A stretch of 64,000 nucleotides of DNA, taken from NCBI RefSeq assembly GCF_963082655.1, contig NC_081556.1, positions 150,056,001 through 150,120,000 on the forward strand. Direction: 5' to 3'. The stretch is from Stomoxys calcitrans. Its lineage: Eukaryota; Arthropoda; Insecta; Diptera; Muscidae. Under the pieces are notes generated by a model. That model was not told where the DNA came from. It ran no database searches and saw only the letters and a program-made list of their open reading frames with translations. The position numbers were made by a program, and so were the translations under genes. Within the stretch, counting starts at the first letter, position 1, and each line of letters opens with the position of its first letter. Below, piece by piece: positions 11,650-54,616 of this stretch.

Positions 11650-12620
11650 TTAAAGGCTAAAATTAAAAAAAAAAAAAAAAATTGTTACTTAAAAAATAAA
11701 ATTTTTAGTAAAAAATAAAATTTTAAGTAATAAATAAAATTTTTAGTAAAAAAATAAAATTTTTAGTAAAAAATAAATAAATAAATAAATCTTAAATAAA
11801 AAATAAATTTTTAAAATAAAGGCTAAAATTAAAAAAAAAAAAATTTGTTACTTAAAAAATACAACTTTTAGTAAAAAATAAAATTTTTAGTAAAAAATAA
11901 AATTTGTAGTTAAAAATAACATTTTTAGTAAAAAAAAAAATTTTTAGTAAAAAATAAAATTTTTAGTAAAAAATAAAATTTTTAGTAAGAAATAAAATTT
12001 TTAGTAAAAAATAACATTTTTTGTAAAAAATAAAATTTTTAGTAAAAAATAAAATTTTTAGTAAAAAAAATTTTACTAAAAAATAACATTTTTAGAAATA
12101 AAAAAAATTTTTGGTAAAAAATTAATTTTTTAGTAACAAATAACATTTTTAGTGAAATATAAAATTTTTAGTAAAAAATTAAATTAAAAAAAAAATAAAA
12201 TTTAATGCCAAAAACAAAATATTTTACAAAAAAAATTTACTTAAAAATAAAAAAAAAATTAAAATTTTAAACCAAAAACCACATTTTTTAATTAAAAAAA
12301 TTTTACTTAAAAATAAAATCTTTAACTAAATTTTTTTATTATATTGTGTATTGTTGACCTTTTTGATTATAATTTCGTAGATAGTTCGGCTTGAGGTCAA
12401 GTAAAAAATATTTTTTTTTATTTTTTTTATTATTTAAAAATAAAATTGTTAGCAAAAAATTTCTTTTTTACTTAAAAAAAATTTATAACTAAAAAATGCC
12501 AGTTTTTAAAGAGAATAAGTAAAATTATTCAAGCAAAAAGTTTTCAAAAAACTTCTACAAAAATAAAATCTTATGTACATTTTCTTTAAAATAAAATTTG
12601 ACAAACTTTCAAAGTGATAA
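11650..12620 (+). repeat. Diverged ~19-bp satellite (AAAATAAAATTTTTAGT type)
   Basis: Units of the type AAAAAATAAAATTTTTAGTA recur with period near 19 bp, with many indels. They are clearest at 11690-11770 and 11870-12180, and become very degenerate after 12250. Confidence 0.85.
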
Positions 12621-12720
12621 CATTGATATTTTTTATGACAATAAGATTTTTAACTAAAAATAATGATTTTCTAAAACAAAAATATTTTGCCCGAAAAAGG
12701 AGATTTTGTACTAAAAACAA

Positions 12721-13511
12721 GTAAAAAGGCATTAAAATCGACCGGGCCGAACTTTGGATACCCACCACCTCGGGTATGTATGTAAATCCCCTTTTGTCAC
12801 AATCCGGTGAAAATTGGATAACTTATGCACCCAAATTCGGCACGGACATTGAGGGGTCTAATATATATGTCACTATTCAATTGTAGAACAAAATATTGGA
12901 CTTTTTGGCAGATATATCCAATTATAAACCGACCTGAACCGTATTAAGGTCGGATTTCGTGAAGCTTAAAACTGCGGACTATTCCAAATTCCAGCGAAAT
13001 CGGATAAAAATTAAAGTTTTTATGGCCTTCAGACCCTTTATCGGGAGATCGGTCTATATGGCAGCTATATCTAAATATAGTCCGATCTCAACCATATTTG
13101 GGTAAGTTGTCGTGAAGCCTTAAACTACTCACTGCTTCAAATTTCAGCAAAATCGGATGAAAAATAAATTTTTCATGGTCATTAGACCCTTTATCGGGAG
13201 ATCGGTCTATATAGAAGCTATATCCAAATTAGTCTGATTTGTCCCGTTCACAAACTTAACTAGCGTGCATCAAAAAGACGTATCTGTGCCAAATTTCAGC
13301 TCAATATCTCAATTTTTGAAGCCTCTAGAGTGATTACAACAGACAGACAAAACGGATAGACGGACAGGCACAAGGACATCGTTAAATCGTCTTAGAATTT
13401 TACGACGATCCGAAATATATATACTTTGTAGGGTCGGAAATTGATATTTCGATGTGTTGTAAACGGAATGACTAAATGAATATACCCCCTATCCTACGGT
13501 GGTGGGGATAA
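12721..13511 (-). mobile_element. Dispersed non-coding element with terminal hairpin
   Basis: The left end reads GTAAAAAGGCATTAAAATCG and then a TCGACCGGGCCGAACTT near-palindrome followed by TGGATACCCACCACC. The right end reads CCCCTATCCTACGGTGGTGG then GGATAAAA. Between them lie two to three ~180-bp units (GATCGGTCTATATGGCAGCT, CTTTATCGGGAGATCGG) and a GACAGACAAAACGGATAGAC run. One end with a hairpin plus subterminal complementary ends (ACCCACCACC / GGTGGTGGGG) suggests a Helentron-like replicative element. That classification is inference. Confidence 0.65.
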
Positions 13512-13950
13512 AATAAGATTTTTTTCTAAAAAAAAAGATTTGTACTAAAAATAAGATTGTTAACTAAAAAATAAGATTTTTTAACTGAAAAATATCATAA
13601 ATACGATTTTTTACAAAACAATAGTTTTTACAGTTTTAGTTGTCCGACTGCAGACCGTAGGGCTCGGTTTTTCTATTACAAATAGAAAAATAAGGAGGAA
13701 TTTTTACTAATGAATAGAAGTTTATTCAAAAATAAGAATGTTTACTTAGATATAAGATTTTCTTATTATTGGAGAATTTTTACTCAGAAATATAATTTTT
13801 ATTAAGTTTTTTTTTTACTTAAAGTAAGATTTGTTAATAAAAAAAAACAATTTTTATGTTAATTTCAAACGCGATATACCTGAGGAGAAAATTGAACTTT
13901 AAATGCAATATTTTGGAAGTCAACTCTAGCGCTATATAAAACACAACAAG
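13512..13950. repeat. AT-rich satellite remnant (AAAATAAGATTTTTAACT type)
   Basis: Short degenerate repeats of ACTAAAAATAAGATTTTT character continue the satellite found before the element at 12721. This suggests the element inserted into that tract. There is no coding signal. Confidence 0.55.
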
Positions 13951-13984
13951 GAGCATGACATGCCCTGACCGTATAATACAATTG

Positions 13985-14524
13985 TCTAACCTATGTTGGT
14001 TTTGTTGTAGCAGTTTATTGTGTTCTATCTTTCGTCTGCTTGATTCTGTTGAGTGTCCAGATCCAGGAACTCTGCGACTAGGATGGGGTGCGTCCAGAGG
14101 CTTCTGGGCAGTAGATACCTATCCACAAGATGATGATTTGGATGGTCTCTGCGATAATAGCCCCAAAAGACAGCAGGGATCGCACTGGTAGGATATTTGT
14201 CTCCTGATGGAGGTGGTCCACATGAGAACTGAGGAGACAGCCCGTCGCAGTTCGAATAGCAGCTTTCTGACAGATCTGAATATTACTCCTCTGCGTGTCG
14301 CAGAGCTGACGAGACCTCACTGATGCTGCATAACTTACCGCAGACAGGTTTCTTTGTCTGCACGTGCAAGTGCTGCCAGCAAGTGACTTGAAGACATTTT
14401 TTCTACTTTTGACTTTATCGCAAATTTCTGTGGCATTTGGGGAGAATGTGTAGCAGCTGTCAAATGTGACGTCAAGTATTTTGGGACACATGATGGTCGG
14501 ATTCATTTCTCCATCGATCATCAC
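13985..14524 (-). pseudogene. Jockey-clade retrotransposon reverse transcriptase relic
   Basis: The minus strand encodes a C-terminal reverse transcriptase segment: ILDVTFDSCYTFSPNA, KVKSRKNVFKSLAGS, RQLCDTQRSNIQICQKAAIR and TATGCLLSS.VDHLHQET. These are typical of jockey-type LINE RT thumb and connector regions in flies. The AGSTWG..KE motif is damaged (AGSTCTCRQRN) and the conserved L.Y..PVW segment is eroded. Neither the RT active site nor an endonuclease is present. It is a 5'-truncated relic. Confidence 0.85.
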
Positions 14525-14539
14525 AGTCAGTAGGCATCA

Positions 14540-15840
14540 CAGGTCTAAGAAAATTTGTTTAACATTTTATTAAAAAAAAAATAAAAATTTTTTATAAAAT
14601 TATATAAAAATATTATTTTTTTTTAAAATTTTTTTCAAAATTTCTATTCATTATATGAAAATTCCAAATTTAGTAGTGAAAAAAGTATTAAAAACAAAAA
14701 TAAAAATAAAACACCAAGGCCAATTTAAATAATGATTATTTATTTATAGTTTCAACATTACTTATTAAATGTGTAAATAATTAAATAATAAAAACCTTAA
14801 CACACTGTTTTGTTTTGTTTTTTTCCACATTCTTTTAGACTTAATACACAAAAATAATTAAATAAAGAAAAAAATTAAAGATGCTTAAATAGAAATAAAC
14901 GAAAAAAAATTATTAAAAAATAAAATAAAAATAGTTTTGTTTCGGTGCTTCAACAAAACACACCCACACTAATAAGAAATCTTTCAATACATAATATTAC
15001 AAAAAAAAAAAATAAAATTAAAAAAAAAATGGTAATAATAATAAAAATAAAGTAATACAACTATTTTGACTTTTTGTTTTAAAGAAATTTTAAAAAATAA
15101 AAAAGTGCTCCCTTACATAGGACTTGATGATGGAAATCTTATAATGAAATCTAGAGTTTGAAAACAAATGAGCAAATAGTTTGTTATTGAGGTTTGTTTT
15201 TTTGTTTTTCTTTTTCATCTTCTTTCTAAACGTCAGAGTATGGACTAAGAACAGACAGTACGTTTGTCTGTCGTTGTTACGAGAGGTGGTGGGAGAATGT
15301 AAACAAAATGAAACACAAACGCTTTTTGCGTTTTTGTTTTTTTTTTTACATAGGAAAAAATGTTTATGGAGGGATAATATTTCATAATTATCTACAGAGT
15401 TAAGAGTGACTACATTCAGTAAGGAGAGAGAGGAAAAGGGAAAGAGAGAGAGAGGAAAAGGAAAAGGAAGAGAGAGAGAGAGAGGAAGAGAGAGAGAGGT
15501 GGATAATGAGAGCAGGAGTTTTAGAGTGATATGTGATGATAATGATGATGATAATGATTACAATGGCTAAGGATCATAAGGTTGGTTGTGTAAAGGGTCA
15601 TTGTTAGTAAGTGATTTACAAAATGTTGTTGTTAGTACATGATGACTTCTAAGGTGATATTTTCATTTTTGGGAAATTATTTTCCTTTTAATATAGAGAA
15701 AATATTTCCATATTCTTTTTACAAAATTTCGTCGAGTGTTCATTTAAAATTAAAAAAAAACAATTATGAACCAAATTTAGATAATTTGAGGCTCTAATTA
15801 CGAATTGCTGGCATATTCTTGGGCAAGGAAGTTGGCACAA
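14540..15840. other. AT-rich DNA with GA-rich and TGA-rich microsatellites
   Basis: Long A/T runs fill 14560-15080. A purine tract of GAGAGAGAGG type lies at about 15420-15500 and a GATGATAATGATGATAATGA tract at about 15536-15560. I find no exon or RNA gene. Confidence 0.6.
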
Positions 15841-17190
15841 AAGATTTTAGAATAGAAAACTTTTTCAAAATTTTGATTTTATAGGAAATTTGCCAAATAT
15901 TCTATTTTACAGAAAATGTGGCTGAAATTTAGGAAATTTTGCAAAAATTTCGATTCTAGCGAGATTTTGTCAAAAATTCTTGAGAGGCAGATGTTTTTTT
16001 TTTTTAAATTAATTGTCAATATTGTCAAAATTGCTGGCCTACAAGAAATTTTTTTCACAAGTTCAGTGTCTTGTGTATAGAAAATTTGTTCAGCATTTCT
16101 TGTCCATTGGAAAATTTTTCATAGGGATTTTTTTTTTAATAAGGAATTTTTATCAAAATTTTGTGTGTACAGGAAATTTTGTCACAATTTCTTGTATACG
16201 GGAAATTTTGTCAAAACTTCTTGTTTCAGGAACATTTTGTCAAAATTTCTTGTCAATGGGAAATTTTGTCAACATTTCTTGTCAATGGGAAATTTTGTCA
16301 ACATTTCTTGTCAATGGGAAATTTTATTCAAATTTGTTTCCTATGGGAAATTTTGTAAAAAATTCTTGTCTATAGGAAATTTTGTCCAAATTTCTTGTCT
16401 ATAAGAAATGTTTTCCAAATTTCTTGTCTATGAGAAATTTTGCCAAAATTTCTTGTCTATGGGAAATTTTGCAAAAATTTCTTGTCTATGGGAAATTTTG
16501 ACAAAAGTTTTTGTCTGTGGGAAATTTTAGAAAAATTTCTTGTCTATGGGAAATTTTGACAAAAGTTTTTGTCTGTGGGAAATTTTGCAAAAATATTTTG
16601 TCTATGGAAATTTTGCAAAAATTTCTTGTCTATGGGAAATTTTGTAAAAATTAGTCTATGGGAATTTTTGCAAAATTTTCATGTCTATGGGAAATTTCGC
16701 AAAAATTTTCTTGTCTATGGGAAATTTTGTAAAAAATTCTTATCTATAGGAATTTTTGTCCAAATTTCTTGTCTATAAGAAATTTTTTCCAAATTTCTTG
16801 TCTATGGGAAATTTTGCCAAAATTTCTTGTCTATGGGAAATTTTATCCAAATATGTTTTCTATGGGAAATTTTGTAATAAATTCTTGTCTATAGGAAATT
16901 TTGTCCAAATTTCTTGTCTATAAGAAATTTTTTCCCAATTTCTTGTCTATGGGAAATTTTACCATAATTTCTTGTCTATGGGAATTTTTGTCTAAATTTC
17001 TTGTCTATGGGAAATTTTGCCAAAATTTCTTGTCTGTGGGAAATTTTGCAAAAAATTTCTTGTCTATGGGAAATTTTGCATAAATTTCTTGTCTATGGGA
17101 AATTTTGCAAAATTACTTGTCTATAAGAAATTTTGTGACAATTTCTTTTCGATAGGAAATTTGTTCAACATTTTATCTCTATAGAAAATG
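15840..17190 (+). repeat. 29-bp minisatellite array, GGGAAATTTTGTC variant
   Basis: Units read GGGAAATTTTGTCAAAATTT then CTTGTCTAT, again 29 bp. The central palindromic core is the same as in the 5.6-kb array, but the linker differs (CTTGTCTATG instead of TATTTCTATAG). There are about 45 copies with moderate divergence. Each reading frame gives a repetitive peptide (for example GNFVKISCLWEI), which explains the open frames seen here; none looks like a gene. Confidence 0.93.
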
Positions 17191-18303
17191 TTGTCCTTGC
17201 GTTTTTGTCGTATATTAGCCAGCAGAGTGGAGTGTGTGTGTGAGCTTAGTACCTTCAAATTATCGGAATTAGTTTAAAATTGTATTTTTTTTTTTTTTTT
17301 TGCATTTAAATGCACTTGGGTTTTTCCTTCGATCGTTTAATGTGTATATATTGTATATATATATTTGTTTGCAAGTGTATGTATGTATATAATTGTTTGT
17401 TTTGTTATCCAAGGGCATAATGGGGTTCTCCTTTAGTAGTTCTATAATCTTTAAATGCTTACTTTTAATTAAAAAGTTGTTACACTGAAGAAAATTTCCA
17501 TATATTTTTTTGTCAAACAAAGAATGTTTTTTTTTTCTTCATTTTCAAAAGTTTTGCGTTTGACTTTTGACAAAAAGCAAATTAATCGATTTGATCAATA
17601 TATCCGTTTCTTGTTTTTATATAAATAATAATTTATCATCCTCTAAGGTATGTTATATAGTAGTATATAGCTTGGTTGGTTATTTTTAATTAATAATAAT
17701 TGATTTTTGTTTTCTTTATATAATTTATTTTTAATTGTTTTTTGTTTTCTTCTTTTCATTACTTATTTTATCAAAATAATATTAAAAGGCAACATGCTTT
17801 TTTTCATTCTTTATATGTTTTTGTTGGTTTCTTCCTGGATTTCTATTTTGTTTCTAACTAAAGATACGTTTCTATGCTCAAAAGAAGCAACAAATAATTA
17901 GATTAAATTAAAAAAAAAAAATACATTATCATCATGATCATTATTTTATGAAACAATTACAACTTTTTGTTGTTGTTTTTTCCTTCCTCTGATTTTTTTC
18001 GAATAGTGAAACCGAAACAGTTACCATCGATTATTAGTAAATTAACAATGTGTATAAATTAGAAAAAAAAAAATTAAATAAAAATAATTTACAAGTGCCT
18101 CCCGTGCGCATGCATGCTTATCTGTATGTATGTGTATGTGTATATGATCATTGGGGGTGGCATTTTATTTAATTGTGGGAACATTTTCGCCAGATTTCCC
18201 TTATCTCTTAGTAAAACGTATTGATGACATTGTAATTGGCATTCAAGAAGTTGGCCCTTTCTCTCTGATGATGATGACGACGATGATGATGATGATAATG
18301 GCA
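17191..18303 (-). other. Pkn: Probable 3' UTR / downstream region of Pkn
   Basis: This is about 1.1 kb of AT-rich sequence directly downstream of the Pkn stop codon, between it and the minisatellite. It is not repetitive on the large scale. It contains several minus-strand AATAAA-like hexamers and an ATG/TATG microsatellite near 18120-18145. The 3' UTR assignment is positional inference. Confidence 0.45.
18164..18169 (-). promoter_or_regulatory. Pkn: Candidate poly(A) signal of Pkn
   Basis: A minus-strand AATAAA lies about 135 nt past the Pkn stop. It is the first canonical signal downstream. Use is inferred, and further candidates exist nearer 17.7 kb. Confidence 0.35.
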
Positions 18304-49342
<31,039 letters not shown>

Positions 49343-50464
49343 CTGTAGGTCATGAGGAAGAAGTAACTTTAGTTATATATATGCATTCAAAAAAAAAAAA
49401 GACAAAACGATAGATGTTGAAGGAAAAATAAGCTCTTGGTTTAGTTTGCATAGGGTACCAACCTGCACTTTTTGTTTACCTTAACAGGTTCAACGGGTTT
49501 TTACCTTATCAAGTTTAATGGTTTTTTGCTTTAAGCCTTCCTTCTAACAAAAAAAAAAAAACAAAACTCAAAGAAATATTTTGTATTTATTTATTAAATG
49601 CTACCTTCTTTATTTGGGTTTCTACAATATTTTCTAAGTGTACGAGGAACATGTAGCTTAGTTTTACTTTTGTTAAGATTTCTCAGGACTTTTGGAAGAT
49701 TTTTGTTTGTTGTTTTCCATAAACTATACACAATTGTTACAGAATTTCAAAATAAATTTGTTAACCATTGTGCACTGAAAAAATGTATCATGAAATAAAA
49801 AACAATAAATATGGAACAAATATAAAAAAAAATTATTAAAAATACAAATAAGAAACAAAAAATATTTAAACACCAGTATGGAATATTATTTAAAGATAAA
49901 TATAAAAAATTAAAAAAATAAAAATAAAATAAAATAAAAAAAATAAGAAAATAAAAATAAAATAAAATAAAAATAAAACAACATAAAAAAAATAAAAAAA
50001 TTAAATAAAAAAAAAATAAAATTAAATAAAATAAAATAAAAAAATAACATAAAGTGGAAAAAAATAATATAAATCAAAATAAAAAAGAACAAAATAAAAA
50101 AATAAAATAAAATGAAAAAAAAAAATAAAATAAATCAAAATAAAAAAATTAAATAAAATAAATCAAAATAAAATAAAATAACCTTAAACAAAAAAATAAA
50201 ATAAATAAATTAAAATAAAAATATATAATGAAAATTAATATAAAAAGTTAAAATAAAATATAAAACATACACAAAAATATAAATAAAAACATTAGATTTC
50301 AGAAAAAAGTAAATAAAAATACAAATATAGAAAAAAAAGAATCAAAAACATATAACAAAATGCAAGAAAATAATTTTTTTATAAAATATATATAGAAAGA
50401 CGATTAAATAAATATATATAAGAAAAAAATAAAAAAAAAATAAAAAATATGTTTCAAAAAAAAT
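49343..50464. repeat. Low-complexity AAAATAAAATAA tract in Pkn intron
   Basis: From about 49800 to 50460 the sequence is almost only A and T, with AAATAAAATAAAAT words of changing length. 49343-49800 is unique AT-rich DNA with no HR1-like exon. Confidence 0.75.
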
Positions 50465-52130
50465 AAACAAGTTATGGTCCGTTTCGCGCCATAAATGAAT
50501 GCTGATTATTGCAGAAGTCATTGTGTAATATTTCAGTTCATTCGGATAAGAATTGCGCCTTGTATGGGCTCAAGCAGCAAAATCGGGAGATCGGTTTATA
50601 TGGGAGCTATATCAAGCAATTGATCGATTCAGACCATATACGACACGTAAGTTAAAGGTCACAAGAGAAGCCGTTGTAGAAAATTCCAGCCAAATCGGAT
50701 AGGAATTGCGCCCTCTAGAGGCTCAAGAAGTCAAGATCCCAGATCGGTTTATATGGCAGCTATATCAGGTTATGTTGTGATTTGCGCCATACTTATCACA
50801 GGTACTGGAAGTCATAACAAAACACCACGTGCAAAATTTCAGTCAAATCGGACGAGAATTGCGCCCTCTAGAGGCTCAAGAAGTTAAGATCTAAGATCGG
50901 TTTATATGGCAGCTATATCAGGTTATGTGCCGATTTGCGCCATACTTATCACAGTTACTGGAAGTCGTAACAAAACACCACGTGCAAAATTTCAGTCAAA
51001 ACGGACGAGAATTGCGCCCTCTAGAGGCTCAAGAAGTTAAGATCTCAGATCGGTTATATGGCAGCTATATCAGGTTATGTGCCGATTTGCGCCATGCTAA
51101 GCGCAGTTATTGGAAGTCATAACAAAATACCACGTGCAAAATTTCAGTCAAATCGGAAAGGAATTGCGCCCTATAGCGGCTCAAGAAGTCAAGATCCCAG
51201 ATCGGTTAATATGGCAGCTATATCAGGTTATGTGCCGATTTGCGCCATGCTAAGCGCAGTTATTGGAAGTCATAACAAAATACCACGTGCAAAATTTCAG
51301 TCAAATCGGAAAGGAATTGCGCCCTCTAGCGGCTCAAGAAGTCAAGATCCCAGATCGGTTAATATGGCAGCTATATCAGGTTATAGACCGTTTTGAACCA
51401 TACATAGCACAGTTGTTGGAAGTCTTATCAGAACACCCCATGCAAAATTCTAGCCAAATCGGATGCGAATTGCGCCCTCTAGAGGCTTAAGAAGTCAAGA
51501 TCTCAGATCGGTTTATATGGCAGCTATATCAAAATATGGACCGATTTGAACCATACCTAGAACAGTTATTGGAAGTCCTAACAAAACACGATGTGTAAAA
51601 TTTCAGTCAAATCGGACGAGAATTGCGCCCTCTAGAGGCTCAAGAAATCAAGACCCAAGATCGGTTTATATGGCAGCTATAGCAGGTTATGTACCGATTT
51701 GCGCCATACTAAGCACAGTTATTGGAAGTCATAACAAAACACCACATGCCAAATTTCAGTCACATCGGACAAGAATTGCGCCCTCTAAAGGCTCAGGAAG
51801 TCAAGACCCATGATCGGTTTATAGGGCAGCTATATCAAAACATGGACCGATTTGGCCCATTTACAATACAATCCCAACCGACCAATACTGCTAAAAAGTA
51901 TTTGTGCAAAATTTCAAGCGCTTAGCTTTACTTCTTCGAAAGTTGGCGTGCTTTCGACAGACAGACGGACGGATAGACAGACGTATGGACATGGCTAGAT
52001 CGACTTAGAATGACATGGAGATCCAGAATATATATACTTTATGGGGACTAAGACGCATATTTCGAGGTGTTACAAACAGAATGACGAAATTAGTATAACC
52101 CCATCCTATGGTGGAGGGTATAAAAATATG
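50465..52130 (+). mobile_element. Dispersed non-coding element, longest copy here
   Basis: Eight or so ~150-bp units (GCGCCCTCTAGAGGCTCAAG, GATCGGTTTATATGGCAGCT, CCGATTTGCGCCATACT, ACCACGTGCAAAATTTCAGT) lead to the tail GACAGACAGACGGACGGATA, TATATATACTTTATGGGGAC, CATCCTATGGTGGAGGGTAT AAAAA. Some adjacent units (51058-51400) are almost identical, indicating recent unit expansion. It sits within the A/T tract. Confidence 0.78.
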
Positions 52131-52750
52131 TATAAAAAAAAATAAACTTAAAAATATATAAAATGAAAAAAAAATTATTGTTTTTATTAAAAATTTTATA
52201 TTTTATTTGTAAAAAAAACACAAAGTTTTAAAAAATAATTATTATACAAAATAAAAAATATTTATAAAAAAAATAAAAATAAAAAAAATAATTACAAAAT
52301 ATAAATAAAAAACATTTCAATAAATATTACATAAATTCAAATAAGATAAATAATAAAAAAAAATGAAATAATTCCAAATAAATAAAATTTAAGATAAATA
52401 AATTGGAATAATGAAAACTTAATAAAAAATTTTACGAAATAAAATTTAATATATCATAAAACAAAATGAAATAATATTAAAATTTAAAAAAAAAGAAACT
52501 AAAAAATAACAAAACTTGTAAATTAAAAAAAAAAATACAAATAAAATAAAAAAATTAAAAATTCAAAATATTAAAAAAAAAAATTACAAAAAAATTTTTT
52601 AAAATCACATGAAAATTTTTTCAGTGTACAAAGGGGTAAATGCATTCAAAAGTGTCATCGATTTTTTTTTATTATTATAATTATTTTAAATATTATTATT
52701 ATATATTATTAATTTATTATGTTATTAATATTTAATATTATTTTTTCTTT
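52131..52750. repeat. Low-complexity A/T tract
   Basis: AAATAAAAAAT and TATTATTATTAT words continue the tract left of the element at 50465. No gene signal. Confidence 0.7.
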
Positions 52751-52759
52751 TTTTTTGTT

Positions 52760-52765
52760 TTTATT
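52760..52765 (-). promoter_or_regulatory. Candidate poly(A) signal of the nested gene
   Basis: A minus-strand AATAAA lies about 118 nt past the stop codon at 52883. The surrounding sequence is T-rich on the plus strand, so chance occurrence is likely enough to keep confidence low. Confidence 0.3.
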
Positions 52766-52882
52766 TTTTGGGTACAATTAAGTCTTAACAACTAAAGTAT
52801 GGCAGTATCGTTAAAAATGTTTTTCCTGTTTGGGCATTGGCATTTAAACACTTCGCTTTAGCCTCTTTGTGCTTCTGCCTTG

Positions 52883-54616
52883 CTATTTCTTCACCCTTCT
52901 CAGCATAGCCGATTCGCCCAACGAAAAGGCTCTACCTCGCACCTGAAAACGTTCGGCCAGCCATCTCTGGCAGCTTTCGCACGAACAATTCGGATTTTTG
53001 GTAGGACCAACATGATGGCCTGGCTTACGAGCCGGCACCACTTTGCCAAATTTGCTGGCCTTGTCCAGGTACTCGGAGGAGTAGCCGGCAGGAGGCTTGG
53101 CCGAAGAGGCATCACTGGCCGCCGGACTTTGGCGATAGGGCTGAAACATATCAAAACGCCGCACCGGTGTGGGTGTGGTGGTGGGGAAGGTTGATGCACT
53201 GGTGGTAGCGGGTGGCGCCTCACTGCCACAACGCAGGAACACAGGACTTGCAGCCGGCTGAGGCGTTGAATGCCTGCTGCGTTCAGTGGGTGTAGGCACA
53301 GGCGAGGCTGATAGATTCTCACGCGTCTCACTTTTCCAGCGTTGCAAGCCTGGCAGGTAATTAGGATATAGCAGGGAACCCTCCACAGGGGCCGACAAGG
53401 GTTGTGGTTGCGGACTTGTGCGATTTTGAGGACCAAAGAATTGCAAAAAACCCGGACGGCTCTTGGAGAAATGTTGTGTCTGATGAAAGCCCGCTGTGGG
53501 TGAGGTGGTGGTAATAATGGGTGATACATTACGTTGTTCGGTGTTACCAGCTGCCACATATGGCCCATAGGATTGATCAGTTTCCGAGAAGAATTCCGAT
53601 TCGGAGGGCAAAGTGTCATCTCTTTGCAGGCGACTGCCGCCTCTAAAAGGCGATACTCTTTGGGGTGTGTTTGTATTGACCTCAGAAATGGTTTGCAAAT
53701 GATGCAAACCGCCTCCAGGATGCGTTTGAAGATATTGTCCTGCTTGTACTTGTTGTTGAGCGGGTTCATCCTCCTTGGAATGACTGCGCGACCATAGACG
53801 TTCCATTTGCCTTATACGCAAACGGTCCATGGCATTTTCATATTCAAAACTATCCGACTTGGTGAGGGAATAGTCCTCATTGTCATCGGTCTCCTTCCAG
53901 GTGGGAGTGTCGACCACATCATGACCAGCCAAGACACTGGACAGACTGCTGCAGGTATTATCTCGCACTGTGGATCTCGTCGAACTGGGGTAGCCCATAC
54001 TCAAGGCATCGTCGGAAGATTGGCGCAAATATTTTTGTCTCAAGTTGGCCAATTTAATGGCACGCTGATCGCCAATGTGTTTGCGAAAGAGCAATTGTTT
54101 GGATTCATTAACCTCATCGGTGGTATTCGAAGTGGTAATGCCATGGCCCAGGTGCAGATCACCACCAATGTGGGTCGAGGCCCCAGGTTGGGCGCCAGCG
54201 CTAGATACTTTTTGTTGCTGCTGCTGCTGCTGTTGACCACCCAAACGTCTTGGCAGAGAACCCCCCGTTATACGCTGATGCCTGAGGCGCATTTGCTCAT
54301 TATCCAATACCGTTTGAAATGTCGAATTCGACTCTTGATCATGTCTGCGATTATCCTCGGATTCTGAACTGGACTCTGCATCAGCATGATCCTCATCTTC
54401 GGAGCCCGTACAATAGACATCAATGTGTACCGTACGTGGTTTCTTTTGGCCTTCAGTGGCCGATTGCACAGTCTTGTTAGAGGCCATGAAAGCGGGCAGT
54501 GAACCCATAGCATGGGATGAAGGACCCGCAGACACATCTTCGCCTTCGATGGATGGTATGCGGGGCATAGAGGTCGATTTAAAAGCTGGTGAAGGCGACG
54601 AGGGCATATACGAAGG
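52883..54616 (-). CDS. Unidentified nested gene, last exon
   Basis: This exon encodes 577 residues plus stop, after a TTTACAG acceptor. It contains TVHIDVYCTGSEDEDHADAE (acidic), a short Q run (QQQQQQQKV), a charged helix LLFRKHIGDQRAIKLANLRQ and an ENAMDRLRIRQMERLWSR helix. Long S/P/T-rich stretches follow, with a cysteine-containing C-terminus (KNPNCSCESCQRWLAERF, RGRAFSLGESAMLRR). Two CxxC-like cysteines (C-S-C-E-S-C) could bind metal; this is speculation. Codon use is more GC-rich than its surroundings, as expected for a real exon. Confidence 0.88.
   Translation of the reverse strand, partial: PSYMPSSPSPAFKSTSMPRIPSIEGEDVSAGPSSHAMGSLPAFMASNKTVQSATEGQKKPRTVHIDVYCTGSEDEDHADAESSSESEDNRRHDQESNSTFQTVLDNEQMRLRHQRITGGSLPRRLGGQQQQQQQQKVSSAGAQPGASTHIGGDLHLGHGITTSNTTDEVNESKQLLFRKHIGDQRAIKLANLRQKYLRQSSDDALSMGYPSSTRSTVRDNTCSSLSSVLAGHDVVDTPTWKETDDNEDYSLTKSDSFEYENAMDRLRIRQMERLWSRSHSKEDEPAQQQVQAGQYLQTHPGGGLHHLQTISEVNTNTPQRVSPFRGGSRLQRDDTLPSESEFFSETDQSYGPYVAAGNTEQRNVSPIITTTSPTAGFHQTQHFSKSRPGFLQFFGPQNRTSPQPQPLSAPVEGSLLYPNYLPGLQRWKSETRENLSASPVPTPTERSRHSTPQPAASPVFLRCGSEAPPATTSASTFPTTTPTPVRRFDMFQPYRQSPAASDASSAKPPAGYSSEYLDKASKFGKVVPARKPGHHVGPTKNPNCSCESCQRWLAERFQVRGRAFSLGESAMLRRVKK

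Noticed and set aside
16013..17083. Several overlapping frames of 60-120 residues with F/C/N/G-rich repeats
   Set aside because: They are translations of the 29-bp minisatellite (29 is not a multiple of 3, so all frames are visited).
52880..54367. Plus-strand frames and a second minus frame of 289 residues over the nested gene
   Set aside because: They overlap the clearly coding minus-strand frame, whose splice phases fit; these are shadows.
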